Shown piece by piece: positions 51,968 through 61,267 of a stretch of 64,000 nt of DNA. Under the pieces are notes generated by a model. That model saw only the letters and a list, made by a program, of their open reading frames with translations, was not told the DNA's origin and did not search any database. Each line of letters begins with the position of its first letter. The stretch's first letter is position 1. The stretch is from assembly GCA_023168345.1 (NCBI GenBank), contig AP025689.1, positions 3,423,501-3,487,500 of the forward strand, read 5' to 3'. This stretch comes from Lysinibacillus sp. PLM2 (GTDB lineage Bacteria > Bacillota > Bacilli > Bacillales_A > Planococcaceae). Made by a program: the position numbers and the translations under genes.

Positions 51968-51982
51968 AATTTATAACTTCTT

Positions 51983-52103
51983 GCGCCGATACGATTAATT
52001 ATCTTTTCTGAATAGTTGGGGGCTATTGACATAATCACAACCAACTTAGTATTCTTTTTGTCAAATTTATCTCTCACAGATATGCCCCCATTACCATCGG
52101 CGT
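51983..52103. repeat. Inverted pair of 5S rRNA-like fragments
   Basis: The plus strand has GCGCCGAT (51983) and, after about 23 unrelated bases, AGTTGGGGGCT (52014-52024). The minus strand of 52103-52071 reads ACGCCGATGGTAATGGGGGC, then CTGTGAGAG. Both resemble the 5S segment that runs GCGCCGATGGTAGTTGGGGG and ends in CTGTGAGAG. The two arms can fold into a long hairpin between convergent genes, so it may also act as a terminator. Confidence 0.45.
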
Positions 52104-52117
52104 TAATTTGTTTGTAA

Positions 52118-52954
52118 CTATAAAAAATCGGACCGTGAAATTAGTTCATCAGTAGGAATATGAATAAGTATTTCTTGATTAATAGGTCCATTCTTTTGTA
52201 GAAAAGATTTTACAATGGAGTATCCTATACAATAGCCAATCCACCTAGGAAAACTTGAAGTACCATCTCCATATAAAAACGGTTGGTGCTTTATTACTCC
52301 CTTATTATTTAGATATGGGACAAAACTTTCGAACCAAATTTTCTTCATTTCATCCAATGAGTATCGATTGATCCAAGGTGAACACCACTTTGATCCATAT
52401 AATTCCTCAACTGCGCATTCCGCCATCCCTTCAATAATTAAAGAATCCTTTAGTGGTATATCTCCAGGAGCCTTATTTAAATATTCAAGTCTACAGCAGT
52501 GATGATATTCATGTGCAACCATTGCTTTTAACTCTGTGTCCTCCAATTCTAGAGATATAAAAAGAAAGATAATTTCTCTAAAAGACAGTCCATTTTTATT
52601 TGCAATAATACCATCAATATTCGGACGATGTTTTGTTAATGGAAAGATAAAGATTGGCGTCTCTATCCCATTCCATAAATTTTTAAGTTTCTCATATTCC
52701 TTTTGAACGATTCTCCAAACCTCTCTATCTTCTAGTCTTTTTAACGTAATATCTAAGTCTACTATCTCTTCTGGTGTAAATAACCCATTATTTATTAAAA
52801 TAAAATGCAGCTCTTCCGGTGGTACATCAGGAATATAATGTTTCAAGTAACGAAATAACAATTTTTCTTGATTAGATTTAGGCGATGATTCTACTAACAA
52901 TCGAGACATTTCAACTAATTGCTCAAGTATCACTTTTGTATTTTCAATTGCCAA
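52118..52954 (-). CDS. DUF2268 putative zinc protease
   Basis: The 278-residue protein has a DUF2268 domain. The zinc motif is MVAHEYHHCCRLEYL near residue 150 (HEYHH), and EGMAECAVEELYGSKWCSPW holds the glutamate ligand of the E-x3-E type helix. GYCIGYSIVKSFLQ near the end is also typical. Targets are unknown, and there is no signal peptide. The start is a TTG with GGAGGAG 6-7 bases upstream. Confidence 0.83.
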   Translation of the reverse strand: MAIENTKVILEQLVEMSRLLVESSPKSNQEKLLFRYLKHYIPDVPPEELHFILINNGLFTPEEIVDLDITLKRLEDREVWRIVQKEYEKLKNLWNGIETPIFIFPLTKHRPNIDGIIANKNGLSFREIIFLFISLELEDTELKAMVAHEYHHCCRLEYLNKAPGDIPLKDSLIIEGMAECAVEELYGSKWCSPWINRYSLDEMKKIWFESFVPYLNNKGVIKHQPFLYGDGTSSFPRWIGYCIGYSIVKSFLQKNGPINQEILIHIPTDELISRSDFL

Positions 52955-53061
52955 ATCCTACTCCTCCTTTTTTCTATTTTATGTTTTAGACTATTAACTC
53001 GTGTGTTCAGCTTACTACGGCATAAATTAATAAAAGTCTAAGTATGAAAGGAGGAAAGAAT

Positions 53062-53346
53062 ATGCATATACGTCAAGCATATGAACTATGTTGTAAATAT
53101 CATGGCAAAATTGTATGTATTACTGATAAAACTGGGAGAAAACATGTTGGAAGAATAACAAAGGTGGATCGTGATATGGTGTGGATTCTACCGATGAAAG
53201 AACGTGGCGGTTATGGACTAGGTTTCTGGGGCTTTGGTGGAGGGTATGGATATGGTCCCTTTGGATACGGTGGGGGCGGCTTTGGCTATGGAATTGCATT
53301 AGGAGCCATACTAGGTATTACTCTTGTTTCAGCATTTGGTTGGTAG
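53062..53346 (+). CDS. Small Sm-like protein with Gly/Tyr-rich tail
   Basis: About 94 residues. The front (YELCCKYHGKIVCITDKTGRKHVGRITKVDRDMVWILPM) looks like a small beta-barrel that appears in short Bacillus proteins. The middle is strongly Gly, Tyr and Phe rich (GLGFWGFGGGYGYGPFGYGG), and the end is a hydrophobic helix (GIALGAILGITLVSAFGW). The composition recalls spore coat or inner-spore proteins, which is only an inference. GGAGG lies 7 bases before the ATG at 53062. Confidence 0.68.
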   Translation: MHIRQAYELCCKYHGKIVCITDKTGRKHVGRITKVDRDMVWILPMKERGGYGLGFWGFGGGYGYGPFGYGGGGFGYGIALGAILGITLVSAFGW

Positions 53347-53501
53347 ACTTTTAATTTAACTGACATTCCAATTGAGAAAGTATCTATATTTAATAGCAGA
53401 ACTAAGAATTAGTTATGTTATGTTTATAACGAAATTTACTGTTTACCTAATATGTACGTTGCCTTCAGATATATTGCCTCTTAATTTTTGTACTAAGAAT
53501 T

Positions 53502-53532
53502 AGGTGAAGAAAAGCAATTTGCTTTCTTCACC
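53502..53532. terminator. Bidirectional terminator
   Basis: AGGTGAAGAAAAGCAA and TTGCTTTCTTCACCT form a nearly perfect hairpin with a short loop. It lies between the plus-strand Gly-rich gene and the end of the minus-strand dehydrogenase. Confidence 0.75.
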
Positions 53533-53558
53533 TGTATTGTCTTTTGTATCTTCAAATT

Positions 53559-55037
53559 TTACTCTGGAATATATGGTAATTCTAAGCTTTTAGGAATATT
53601 AATTACATGAGTTTCTGTGTATGATTTTATTCCTTCTACACCGTATTCCCGTCCAACACCTGACTGCTTCACTCCACCGAATGGGAAACGAACATCTAAG
53701 CCTTGTACGGCTGCTGTATTGATCATCGTTGTCCCCGCTTCAATACGACGGGCAACTTTAATCGCATGTTCTTCTTCTCCCCAAACAGAACTTGTTAAGC
53801 CATAAATACTTTCATTATGCAATGCAATCACTTGTTCTTCATCATCAAACGGTAAAATTGGCACTGTTGGACCAAATTGTTCTTCTACCACAATGTCCGC
53901 ATGATAGTCTGCCTCTAATACAAGTGTAGGCTGAAGGAAATATCCCTCTTCCATTAGTTCAGGATTTAGAATCTGACCTAGTGGAATAACTTTTGCTCCA
54001 TCTCTCTCCGCCTTTTCAACAAGGCTTCGAACATATTGAACCTGATTTTTATTATTTACAGGACCTACCGTTACATCAGGATTAAACGGATCTCCTAAAC
54101 GAATCCATTTATTTGCTGCTTCAACATATTTTTCAACAAATTTTTCATAAATGGAACGATGCACGTAAACACGTTTGGCTATCATACAAATTTGACCGGC
54201 TGTTAAGAAGTTTGAAATGACCATCCGACGTAATGCTCGCTCATCATTTACATCAAAACTATCAAGTACAATGGCGGCATCATTACCACCAAGCTCAAGT
54301 GTCATTTTCTTAATCGTTTCTGATGCAGCTTTCATAATACTTTTTGCTGTTTTTGTTCCACCTGTAAATGCAATTTTCGCTACTTTTTCATTTGATGTTA
54401 ACTCAACACCAACATCCGCCTCACCATGAACAAGATTCAATACACCCGGAGGAAATTCATCAGCAATAATCTCACAAACACGACTTACTGCCAGTGGAGC
54501 AAGCGGACTCGGTTTTAAAACCATCGTATTCCCCGTTAATAATGCTGGAGCAATTTTAATTGTTGATAAAGAAATCGGATAGTTCCATGGTGTAATGGCT
54601 GAAACAACACCTATTGGGTCAAAAGTTATTATTGTTCGCCCATTTTCATGCTCTTTAATTTCAGGTGTTACAGCTTCTTTCACATGCTCACATGCAAATT
54701 CCATCCACATGAGTGAGATCGCGATTTCCCCTTTTGAATCATAAAGTGCTTTACCGTGTTCTCGTGATAATAACTCCGCAATTTCATCCGTAGAGTCTTT
54801 GATTTTTTGTATAGCTCTCTTCATTCTAGCAATACGATCATCTACGTCGCTCCAAGCCCATTCTTTAAATGCATTAAATGCCGCATCAATAGCTTGTATG
54901 GTCTCTTCCCTAGTATTAATGGGTGCATATCCTACAATCTCATCAGGATGAGTAGGATTTTCACGCGGTAACGTTCGTTCTGTCACAATTTTATTGCCAT
55001 CTATAATTGAACTGACCTTAATAGGTTCTCGCACCAT
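53559..55037 (-). CDS. NAD(P)-dependent aldehyde dehydrogenase
   Basis: The 492-residue enzyme oxidises an aldehyde to an acid. The ALDH motifs are VSAITPWNYPISLSTIKIAP, the general base in TLELGGNDAAIVLD and the catalytic Cys in TAGQICMIAKRVYVHRS. EEQFGPTVPILPFDDEEQV and FPFGGVKQSGVGREYG follow. It is closest in style to succinate-semialdehyde or betaine-aldehyde type enzymes, but the substrate cannot be set from sequence. GGAGGG precedes the ATG. It is a single gene. Confidence 0.87.
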   Translation of the reverse strand: MVREPIKVSSIIDGNKIVTERTLPRENPTHPDEIVGYAPINTREETIQAIDAAFNAFKEWAWSDVDDRIARMKRAIQKIKDSTDEIAELLSREHGKALYDSKGEIAISLMWMEFACEHVKEAVTPEIKEHENGRTIITFDPIGVVSAITPWNYPISLSTIKIAPALLTGNTMVLKPSPLAPLAVSRVCEIIADEFPPGVLNLVHGEADVGVELTSNEKVAKIAFTGGTKTAKSIMKAASETIKKMTLELGGNDAAIVLDSFDVNDERALRRMVISNFLTAGQICMIAKRVYVHRSIYEKFVEKYVEAANKWIRLGDPFNPDVTVGPVNNKNQVQYVRSLVEKAERDGAKVIPLGQILNPELMEEGYFLQPTLVLEADYHADIVVEEQFGPTVPILPFDDEEQVIALHNESIYGLTSSVWGEEEHAIKVARRIEAGTTMINTAAVQGLDVRFPFGGVKQSGVGREYGVEGIKSYTETHVINIPKSLELPYIPE

Positions 55038-55224
55038 ATTTTAGCCCTCCATATTCTTATTTAACAAAACTAGTATGAATTTGGTTTTTTATTTATATAC
55101 CAATTTAATTTAGTAACTTTCTTTAGTTTAAAAATGCAGAGAAAAGAAATTAAATATAATCTTTTCCCTGCTACAATTTCACATATATTAGATGAATCGA
55201 ATTTGACTATGGTTATTTTAAATA

Positions 55225-56322
55225 TTAGTTAAAATCATCCCAAACTTCTTTTGCAACATCTACGACAAATTTTAACTTTTGCCATTGTTCTTCTTCTGTT
55301 AGAATGTTTCCGTGATGTGTTGACGCAAACCCGCATTGAGGACTAATGCACAGTTGTTCTAACGGTACGTATTGAGACGCTTCCCTTATTCGCGCTTTAA
55401 TTGTCTCTTTATCCTCTAATTGGCCAAACTTTGACGTAACTAATCCAAGGACAACTTTTGGACCGCCTTTTGGAATATGTTTAAGCGGCTCAAAAGTACC
55501 AGCGCGTTCTGTATCATATTCTAAAAAGAATCCATCAACTTTCTCATTAGCAAAGATAATTGGCGCAATATCATCATACCCTCCAGCGAAATGATAATCT
55601 GAACGGTAGTTCCCTCTACATACATGAGTCGTAACGGTTAAATCTTCTGGTTTATCTTCCAAAATGCTATTCACAACGTTTACTGCTAATTCTGCTCTGT
55701 ACTTCTTTTCCTCTGGTGTAAAATTAGAAGTTGCAATCACTGCTAAGTACACATCGTCAAGCTGAATATATCGAATTCCAATACGATAGAACTCTTTAAT
55801 CGTTTCTTTATATGCTTCAATTATGTCTGGTGCAAAATCGTCAAAACTTTCGTATTGTCCATTGATGATGGCAGGATGGAAGAATTGATTAGGGCTTGGA
55901 ATAGTAAATTTCACTACGGCTCTTTCCCCAACAATTTCCAATAAATCTTTCGCCTGTTGGAAGAATGGATGGTTCGGATTGTAAGCAACTTTTCCTACAA
56001 GACGAACATCATAGGGATCTGTTTCTTGATTTTTAAAACCATATCCCTGTTCTGGAATATATCCTTCCGCTCCTAAGAGATGTTCCATAAAAGTAGAATG
56101 CCACCAGTCACGACCAAATTCTCCTTCAGTTACAGCTTGCAGACCCACTTCTATTTGCTTATCAACAATTCGTTTTATTTCTTGAACTTCTATTTCACGG
56201 AATTGTTCTTGTGTAATTCTTCCTTCTTTTAATTCATTTCTTGCTTTTTTTATAGTTTCTGAACGTAGTAAACTTCCTACCTGATCTGCACGAAATGGCG
56301 CTTTTACTAATGTTTTTGTCAT
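55225..56322 (-). CDS. MetE C-terminal-like methyltransferase (YxjG/YxjH family)
   Basis: The 365-residue protein is a cobalamin-independent methionine synthase-like barrel (UROD/MetE superfamily). It starts APFRADQVGSLLRSETIKKAR. Zinc ligands fit THVCRGNYRSDYHFAGG (His and Cys) and LCISPQCGFASTHHGN (late Cys). Only the catalytic C-terminal half of MetE is represented, as in Bacillus YxjG/YxjH, which act on homocysteine with a methyl donor not set here. No S-box or T-box is visible in the 106 bases upstream. Confidence 0.85.
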   Translation of the reverse strand: MTKTLVKAPFRADQVGSLLRSETIKKARNELKEGRITQEQFREIEVQEIKRIVDKQIEVGLQAVTEGEFGRDWWHSTFMEHLLGAEGYIPEQGYGFKNQETDPYDVRLVGKVAYNPNHPFFQQAKDLLEIVGERAVVKFTIPSPNQFFHPAIINGQYESFDDFAPDIIEAYKETIKEFYRIGIRYIQLDDVYLAVIATSNFTPEEKKYRAELAVNVVNSILEDKPEDLTVTTHVCRGNYRSDYHFAGGYDDIAPIIFANEKVDGFFLEYDTERAGTFEPLKHIPKGGPKVVLGLVTSKFGQLEDKETIKARIREASQYVPLEQLCISPQCGFASTHHGNILTEEEQWQKLKFVVDVAKEVWDDFN

Positions 56323-56428
56323 AATTACATTCCTTCTTTCTATATCGTTCTATTAAGTAATGTAAGTGTAGCATGTCATTAGCAATATAGCGTAACACCT
56401 AAAATCTATTATTTGCCATAGCTTTTAA

Positions 56429-57343
56429 CTATATCTGTGACAGTTCTTCCTTGATTGTTTGCTTTAAATAGTCAATATATATATCTGCTAAACGACTATT
56501 TGCAATATTTTTGTGTGTAATATAGCCCACTATAATTCGTTCATCCACTTTTAACGGAATAGAAACTATATCACTATTTAATTCCTTACTAATAACACCT
56601 GTAGATATGGTATATCCATTCAACCCGATTAATAGGTTAAATAAGGTTGCCCTGTCACTTACTTTTATATTTTTCGGTCTTGAAAGAGTACTTAATATTT
56701 CCTCTGAAAAATAAAAAGAATTATAATCTCCTTGTTCAAATGAGAGATATGGATACGGAATTAAATCAGATAAAGTAACATAATCTTGGTTTACAAGAGG
56801 ATTTTTTGAACTAATAAAAACATGTGGTTTCGCTTCAAATAACTCATGGAACTCTAAATTTCCCTCTCTAAGAAATTTAGAAATCACCTTTTGGTTAAAT
56901 TCGTTAATATAAAGGATACCAATTTCACTTCGCAAGTTTTTAACATCCTCAATTATTTCATACGTCTTAGTTTCTCTTAACGTAAATTCGTACTCTTCAC
57001 GGTTATAATTTTTTAATAATCGAACAAAAGCACTGACAGCAAATGCATAATGTTGAGCCGATACCGAGAAATGCTGCTGCTGGGACTGTTTAATTGAATA
57101 ACGACTTTCAAGTAACTCAGCTTGCTCTACAACCTGCCTTGCATACCCTAGAAACTCTGTCCCCTCTTGAGTAATAATAATGCCTTTATTAGTTCTAGAA
57201 AAAATCGTAATCCCTATTTCCTTCTCCAATTCCTTTAAAGCATTAGAAAGACTTGGTTGACTAATAAATAGATTCTGTGCTGCTTTACTTATAGATCGAC
57301 TTCTTGCAACTTCAATCACATATTTTAGTTGTTGTAATGTCAA
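56429..57343 (-). CDS. LysR-family transcriptional regulator
   Basis: The 304-residue protein has the LysR winged helix at residues 2-60 (LQQLKYVIEVARSRSISKAA, then LFISQPSLSNALKELEKEIG) and a periplasmic-binding-like effector domain. Its position upstream of the MetE-like gene and in the same direction suggests that it may control it. The start is a TTG at 57343 with GAGGG 7 bases before it; no ATG nearby fits. The 100 bases upstream lead into a tandem repeat array. Confidence 0.86.
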   Translation of the reverse strand: MTLQQLKYVIEVARSRSISKAAQNLFISQPSLSNALKELEKEIGITIFSRTNKGIIITQEGTEFLGYARQVVEQAELLESRYSIKQSQQQHFSVSAQHYAFAVSAFVRLLKNYNREEYEFTLRETKTYEIIEDVKNLRSEIGILYINEFNQKVISKFLREGNLEFHELFEAKPHVFISSKNPLVNQDYVTLSDLIPYPYLSFEQGDYNSFYFSEEILSTLSRPKNIKVSDRATLFNLLIGLNGYTISTGVISKELNSDIVSIPLKVDERIIVGYITHKNIANSRLADIYIDYLKQTIKEELSQI

Positions 57344-57539
57344 TTAAATTCCCTCTCTTTAAAAGTACTTAGCGGGTTAGAAATTCCTATTTTTATTTTA
57401 ACATTATTAAATAATAAAGAGTTTATCAGCTATAAACTATTTCATTTAGAGATTTAATTAGGAGCTCTTATATTACCCTTTGATAAAGATTTTGTTGGAC
57501 CTGCATTTTGGCACTTGAGAAAACTTTTTCTGGACTCTT

Positions 57540-58034
57540 GGATGAATTTTATATCTCGTGGATATTTTCTTTGCTTTTGGGATGAGTTTTGTCCTTGAGA
57601 TGATTTCTCGTGGACATTTTCTTGGTTGCTGGGATGAGTTTTGTATTTGAGATTTTTTCTCGTGGACATTTTCTTTGCTTTTGGGATGAGTTTTGTCTTT
57701 GAGACGCTTGCTCGTGGACATTTTCTTGGTTGCTGGGATGAGTTTTGTCTTTGAGATTTTTTCTCGTGGACATTTTCTTTGCTTCTGGGACGAGTTTTGT
57801 CTTTGAGATTTTTTCTCGTGGACATTTTCTTCACTGCTTGGATGAGTTTTGTCTTTGAGACGCTTGCTCGTGGACACTTTCTTCACTTCTTGAGGGAGTT
57901 TTGTCCTTGAGATGATTTCTCGTGGACATTTGCTTCACTGCTTGGATGAGTTTTGTCTTTGAGACGCTTGCTCGTGGACATTTTCTTCGCTGCTCGGATG
58001 AGTTTTGTCCTCGAGACGCTTGCTCGTGGACATT
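57540..58034. repeat. 52-bp tandem array, left part
   Basis: TTTTGTC-type cores begin at 57587, 57639, 57691, 57743, 57795, 57847, 57899, 57951 and 58003, with a constant step of 52. A shortened first unit begins near 57540. Each unit reads GGATGAGTTTTGTC, CTTGAGACGCTTGC and TCGTGGACATTTTCTT with changes mainly in the last part. The array is interrupted by the IS21 element at 58035. Confidence 0.92.
58029..58034. repeat. Target site duplication of the IS21 element, left copy
   Basis: GACATT at 58029-58034 is repeated directly at 60492-60497, right after the other end of the insertion sequence. Confidence 0.8.
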
Positions 58035-58143
58035 TGTATTTGATAAGCTAAAACTGAGCCACCATCGCAGTTGAAAAGTGAGCCACTTTTATATGAAAAT
58101 AATCCTAACTTCATAGAGTTAGGAGCGTATAGAGGTGATTTCA

Positions 58144-59688
58144 TTGGAGAAGAAACAAAAAGTGCTACTTGCCTTTCATCAAGAAAGTAAGAGTCAACGT
58201 CAAATTGCGAAGGAGCTTGGAATTTCTCGTAATACTGTAAAAAAGTATATACAAGAGGATCTTGAAAAAAGAAGAAAAGATATTCGTGAATTACCTATTA
58301 CAGATAATTATGTAACGCCTCCGTCGTATAAAAAACGCAAAGGAAATAAACGAGCTTTAACACCTACAGTGATGAAACGCATTCGGAAAATGTTAAAAGA
58401 TAATGAATATAAACGGCAACATCAAATGCATAAGCAACAACTGAAAATGATTGATATTCATGAAAAATTATTAGATGAAGGTTTTGAAATTAGTTATACC
58501 ACTGTTAGAAACTTTGTGAATAGTGAGGAGAAACGTCAAAAAGAAGTCTTTATTCGTCAAAAGGCAACTGCTGGTCATGAGATTGAATTTGACTGGGGAG
58601 AAGTAAAATTAGTTATAGACCAATCCCTACGGTCTCTTTCAATGGCAGTCTTTACCCTACCATATAGTAATGATAGAATTGCATATTTATATGAATCTGA
58701 AACAATGGTGTGTGTTCAAGATGCTCATGTGAAATGTATTAACTATTTAGGCTTTGTACCAGAGGTTTTTACGTACGATAATATGCGGACAGTCGTAAAG
58801 AACTTTATTGGGACTGAACGAGAGATTACTGATGGTATGAAAAATCTATCGATGCATTATCATTTTAAAATACGACTATGTGAACCAAGAAAAGGAAATC
58901 AGAAGGGGCATGTGGAGCGGAGTGTAGAATACATCCGTCGTAAGGCATTTGCCCATCGAGATACGTTTGCAAGCTTAGAAGAAGCTCAGGCTTATCTAAC
59001 AGAAATCATCATGAAATTAAACTCTCGTAAGCATTATAAGAAAAGACAAACGCATCATGAATTAATGCAAGAAGAACGTACAGCTAGGCAAGTAAGCGCA
59101 AATATTATTCCATTTGATGCCTCTGAGTTGTTTGAATTTAGAGTGGACAAATATAGTACGATTACTTATAGACAAAATCGTTATTCTGTTCCTGAAGGAC
59201 ATGTTGGAGAATGGGTGAAAGTAAAAGCGAGTGCGGAAAAAATTCTTATTTTTAGTGAAAATGCCTGTATCGCGACACATAAACGAAGTTGGCAGATCCA
59301 TCAATGGATTATGGATATTTATCATTACTTACGTACATTTGAAAAAGAAAAAGGTGCATTGGCTCAAAGTGAATGTTTGAGTCAAGCACCAACAAAAATA
59401 AAAAATTTATACAAAGATTATTATATTGGAAATGAGCGAGATTTTCTAGAGTTACTTATTTATTTAAAAGAACATAACAATCTAGAAAAAGTCTTAGCAG
59501 CGATTGAACAACTTAAGAAGAACCCTATGGTTCAAATATCAACAGATAAGATTATTTTCTTAGCTAGTCAAGGCGAACACGTTCATAAAACTGTACATTC
59601 CAAAAATGAGGTCACCACCCAATCTCTCGAAAATCTTTCAGCCATTACAGCATTATTTGAAACGAAAAAGACAGGGGTGCTTCATTAA
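58144..59688 (+). CDS. istA: IS21 transposase IstA
   Basis: About 514 residues. The N-terminal helix-turn-helix is HQESKSQRQIAKELGISRNT. The DDE integrase core has its first Asp in EIEFDWGEVKLV, the second in VFTYDNMRTVVKNF and the Glu in GHVERSVEYIRRKAF. The C-terminal part contains YRQNRYSVPEGHVGEWV. The TTG at 58144 is chosen because AGAGGTGAT lies before it; a GTG at 58135 is inside that site. Its TAA overlaps the istB ATG. Confidence 0.92.
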   Translation: MEKKQKVLLAFHQESKSQRQIAKELGISRNTVKKYIQEDLEKRRKDIRELPITDNYVTPPSYKKRKGNKRALTPTVMKRIRKMLKDNEYKRQHQMHKQQLKMIDIHEKLLDEGFEISYTTVRNFVNSEEKRQKEVFIRQKATAGHEIEFDWGEVKLVIDQSLRSLSMAVFTLPYSNDRIAYLYESETMVCVQDAHVKCINYLGFVPEVFTYDNMRTVVKNFIGTEREITDGMKNLSMHYHFKIRLCEPRKGNQKGHVERSVEYIRRKAFAHRDTFASLEEAQAYLTEIIMKLNSRKHYKKRQTHHELMQEERTARQVSANIIPFDASELFEFRVDKYSTITYRQNRYSVPEGHVGEWVKVKASAEKILIFSENACIATHKRSWQIHQWIMDIYHYLRTFEKEKGALAQSECLSQAPTKIKNLYKDYYIGNERDFLELLIYLKEHNNLEKVLAAIEQLKKNPMVQISTDKIIFLASQGEHVHKTVHSKNEVTTQSLENLSAITALFETKKTGVLH

Positions 59689-60440
59689 TGGATAAGAGAC
59701 AAGAAATGATTGAAATGTGTAAAGAACTTCGATTACCAAGTATTCGGGCATTTATTCAAGAAGATGATATGTGGAAACAACATCAGACAGCAGAGGATTT
59801 TTTATATCATGCACTGGTACAAGAGATGCAAGATCGAGAAGTACGAGCAAAAGCGAATCGGATTCGTTCAGCAAATTTCCCTGAAAAGAAACTATTAACT
59901 GAATTAGAGACTGAGAGATTACCGCAAAATGCGGCCTCTCGCCTCCCACAATTAAAGAAATTAGATTTCATTCAAGAAAAACAAAATGTCCTATTAATTG
60001 GCTCACCTGGAACAGGTAAAACCCATATAGCAATAGGTTTAGGAATTGAAGCTTGTTTGTCAGGATATAAAGTATTTTTCACAACGGTATCATCTCTAGT
60101 AAACCAATTAAAAGAGAGCCGTTCTGAAAGAACGTTACGTTCATTTGAACTGAAGTTTGAAAAATATGATTTAGTAATCATTGATGAATTAGGTTATATC
60201 TCCTTTGATAAAGAAGGAGCCGAGTTATTATTTACTCATCTTTCCCTTCGGGCAGGACGAGCATCCACCATCGTTACGAGTAATTTATCATTTGATCGAT
60301 GGGAAGAAATATTTCATGATCCAGTTTTAACAGCAGCTTTAACAGATCGACTAACACATAGAGCCTATATGGTTGACATGGTCGGCCCATCTTATCGAAT
60401 ATTAGATACAAAAGAATGGCTAGAAAATAGTCAGCTTTAA
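59688..60440 (+). CDS. istB: IS21 transposition helper ATPase IstB
   Basis: The 250-residue AAA+ ATPase assists IstA in target selection. Walker A is LIGSPGTGKTHIAIGLG near residue 105. Walker B is DLVIIDELGYISFDKEGAELL. RASTIVTSNLSFDRWEEIF, then LTDRLTHRAYMVDM complete the family pattern. The ATG shares its A with the istA stop. Confidence 0.93.
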   Translation: MDKRQEMIEMCKELRLPSIRAFIQEDDMWKQHQTAEDFLYHALVQEMQDREVRAKANRIRSANFPEKKLLTELETERLPQNAASRLPQLKKLDFIQEKQNVLLIGSPGTGKTHIAIGLGIEACLSGYKVFFTTVSSLVNQLKESRSERTLRSFELKFEKYDLVIIDELGYISFDKEGAELLFTHLSLRAGRASTIVTSNLSFDRWEEIFHDPVLTAALTDRLTHRAYMVDMVGPSYRILDTKEWLENSQL

Positions 60441-60491
60441 GTGGCTCAGTTTTTAATTAATAAATGGCTCAATTTTCACTTGCGAAATACA

Positions 60492-60900
60492 GACATTTTT
60501 CTGCTTCTGGGATGAGTTTTGTCCTTGAGGTGCTTTCTCGTGGACATTTTCTTCACTGCTTGGATGAGTTTTGTCTTTGAGACGCTTGCTCGTGGACATT
60601 TTCTTCACTTCTTGAGTGAGTTTTGTCCTTGAGACGCTTTCTCGTGGACATTTTCTTCGCTTCTGGGATGAGTTTTGTCCTCGAGACGCTTGCTCGTGGA
60701 CATTTTTCTGCTTCTAGGATGAGTTTTGTCCTTGAGATGATTTCTCGTGGACACTTTCTTCACTTCTTGAGGGAGTTTTGTCCTTGAGACGCTTTCTCGT
60801 GGACATTTTTTCTGCTTCTGGGATGAGTTTTGTCCTTGAGGTGCTTTCTCGTGGACATTTTCTTCATTTTTTGGATGAGTTTTTGTCCTCGAGAAGTTTC
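60492..60900. repeat. 52-bp tandem array, right part
   Basis: TTTTGTC cores begin at 60517, 60569, 60621, 60673, 60724, 60776, 60828 and 60881, with steps of 51-53. After removal of the IS21 element and one GACATT copy, the last left core and the first right core are 51 bases apart. The array was therefore continuous before insertion. Confidence 0.92.
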
Positions 60901-60928
60901 ATCGTGCACATGAATCTTAGGTGAATTA

Positions 60929-61055
60929 CCTTCGGTTCTTGGAGTTGGGGGCTTTTTTAATCATAAAAAAACACCACTGAAAAATCAGTGGTGTTTAGTA
61001 CGAAGCGCTCGTCTATCTCTCACAGGATTCCCCTACTACCATCAGCACTATCTCG
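60929..61055 (-). pseudogene. Decayed 5S rRNA 3' fragment with terminator copy
   Basis: From 60929 to about 61007 the sequence is nearly identical to 61235-61312, including the terminator stem AACACCACTGA/TCAGTGGTGTT (60970-60994). From 61004 to 61055 it stays similar to the 3' half of the 5S gene (CTCTCACAGG, then CTACTACCATCAGCACTA) but with many changes, and the 5' half of 5S is missing. 61056-61234 is spacer with no named feature. Confidence 0.6.
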
Positions 61056-61267
61056 AAGTCCGATGACCTTCGGATTTCTGCGTCACCTTCGTCCTTTCGG
61101 TGCTCATGTACCTAGTACATTCCGCTCCTCACTTCCTCGGTTCCTTGAACTCCTTGGTCCTCTCACTTCTCGAATGCTTACTTATATTCAGTCCTCTTTT
61201 TATAATCATCCGCTTCTCCACCGCGCCGATCGAACCTTCGGTTCTTGGAGTTGTGGGCTTTTTTAAC

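Larger units (their letters stand above)
58035..60491 (+). mobile_element. Complete IS21-family insertion sequence
   Basis: The 2457-bp element starts TGTATTTGATAAGCT and ends with the inverted TTCACTTGCGAAATACA. Inside each end lie copies of the TGAGCCACT/TGAGCCA repeat typical of multiple IS21 terminal sites. It carries istA and istB in overlapping order and has a 6-bp target duplication (GACATT). It sits within a 52-bp repeat array. All parts look intact, so it may be active. Confidence 0.9.

Noticed and set aside
55225..56428. SAM or T-box leader before the MetE-like gene
   Set aside because: The upstream 106 bases lack the conserved blocks of these leaders.
57454..57886. Lys-rich proteins of 126 and 137 residues on the minus strand
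   Set aside because: They are readings of the tandem array in different frames, start within repeat units, and lack ribosome sites; kept only as an observation.
57540..60900. CRISPR array in the 52-bp repeats
   Set aside because: The whole 52-base unit is conserved, without distinct spacers of unique sequence, and no cas genes are present.
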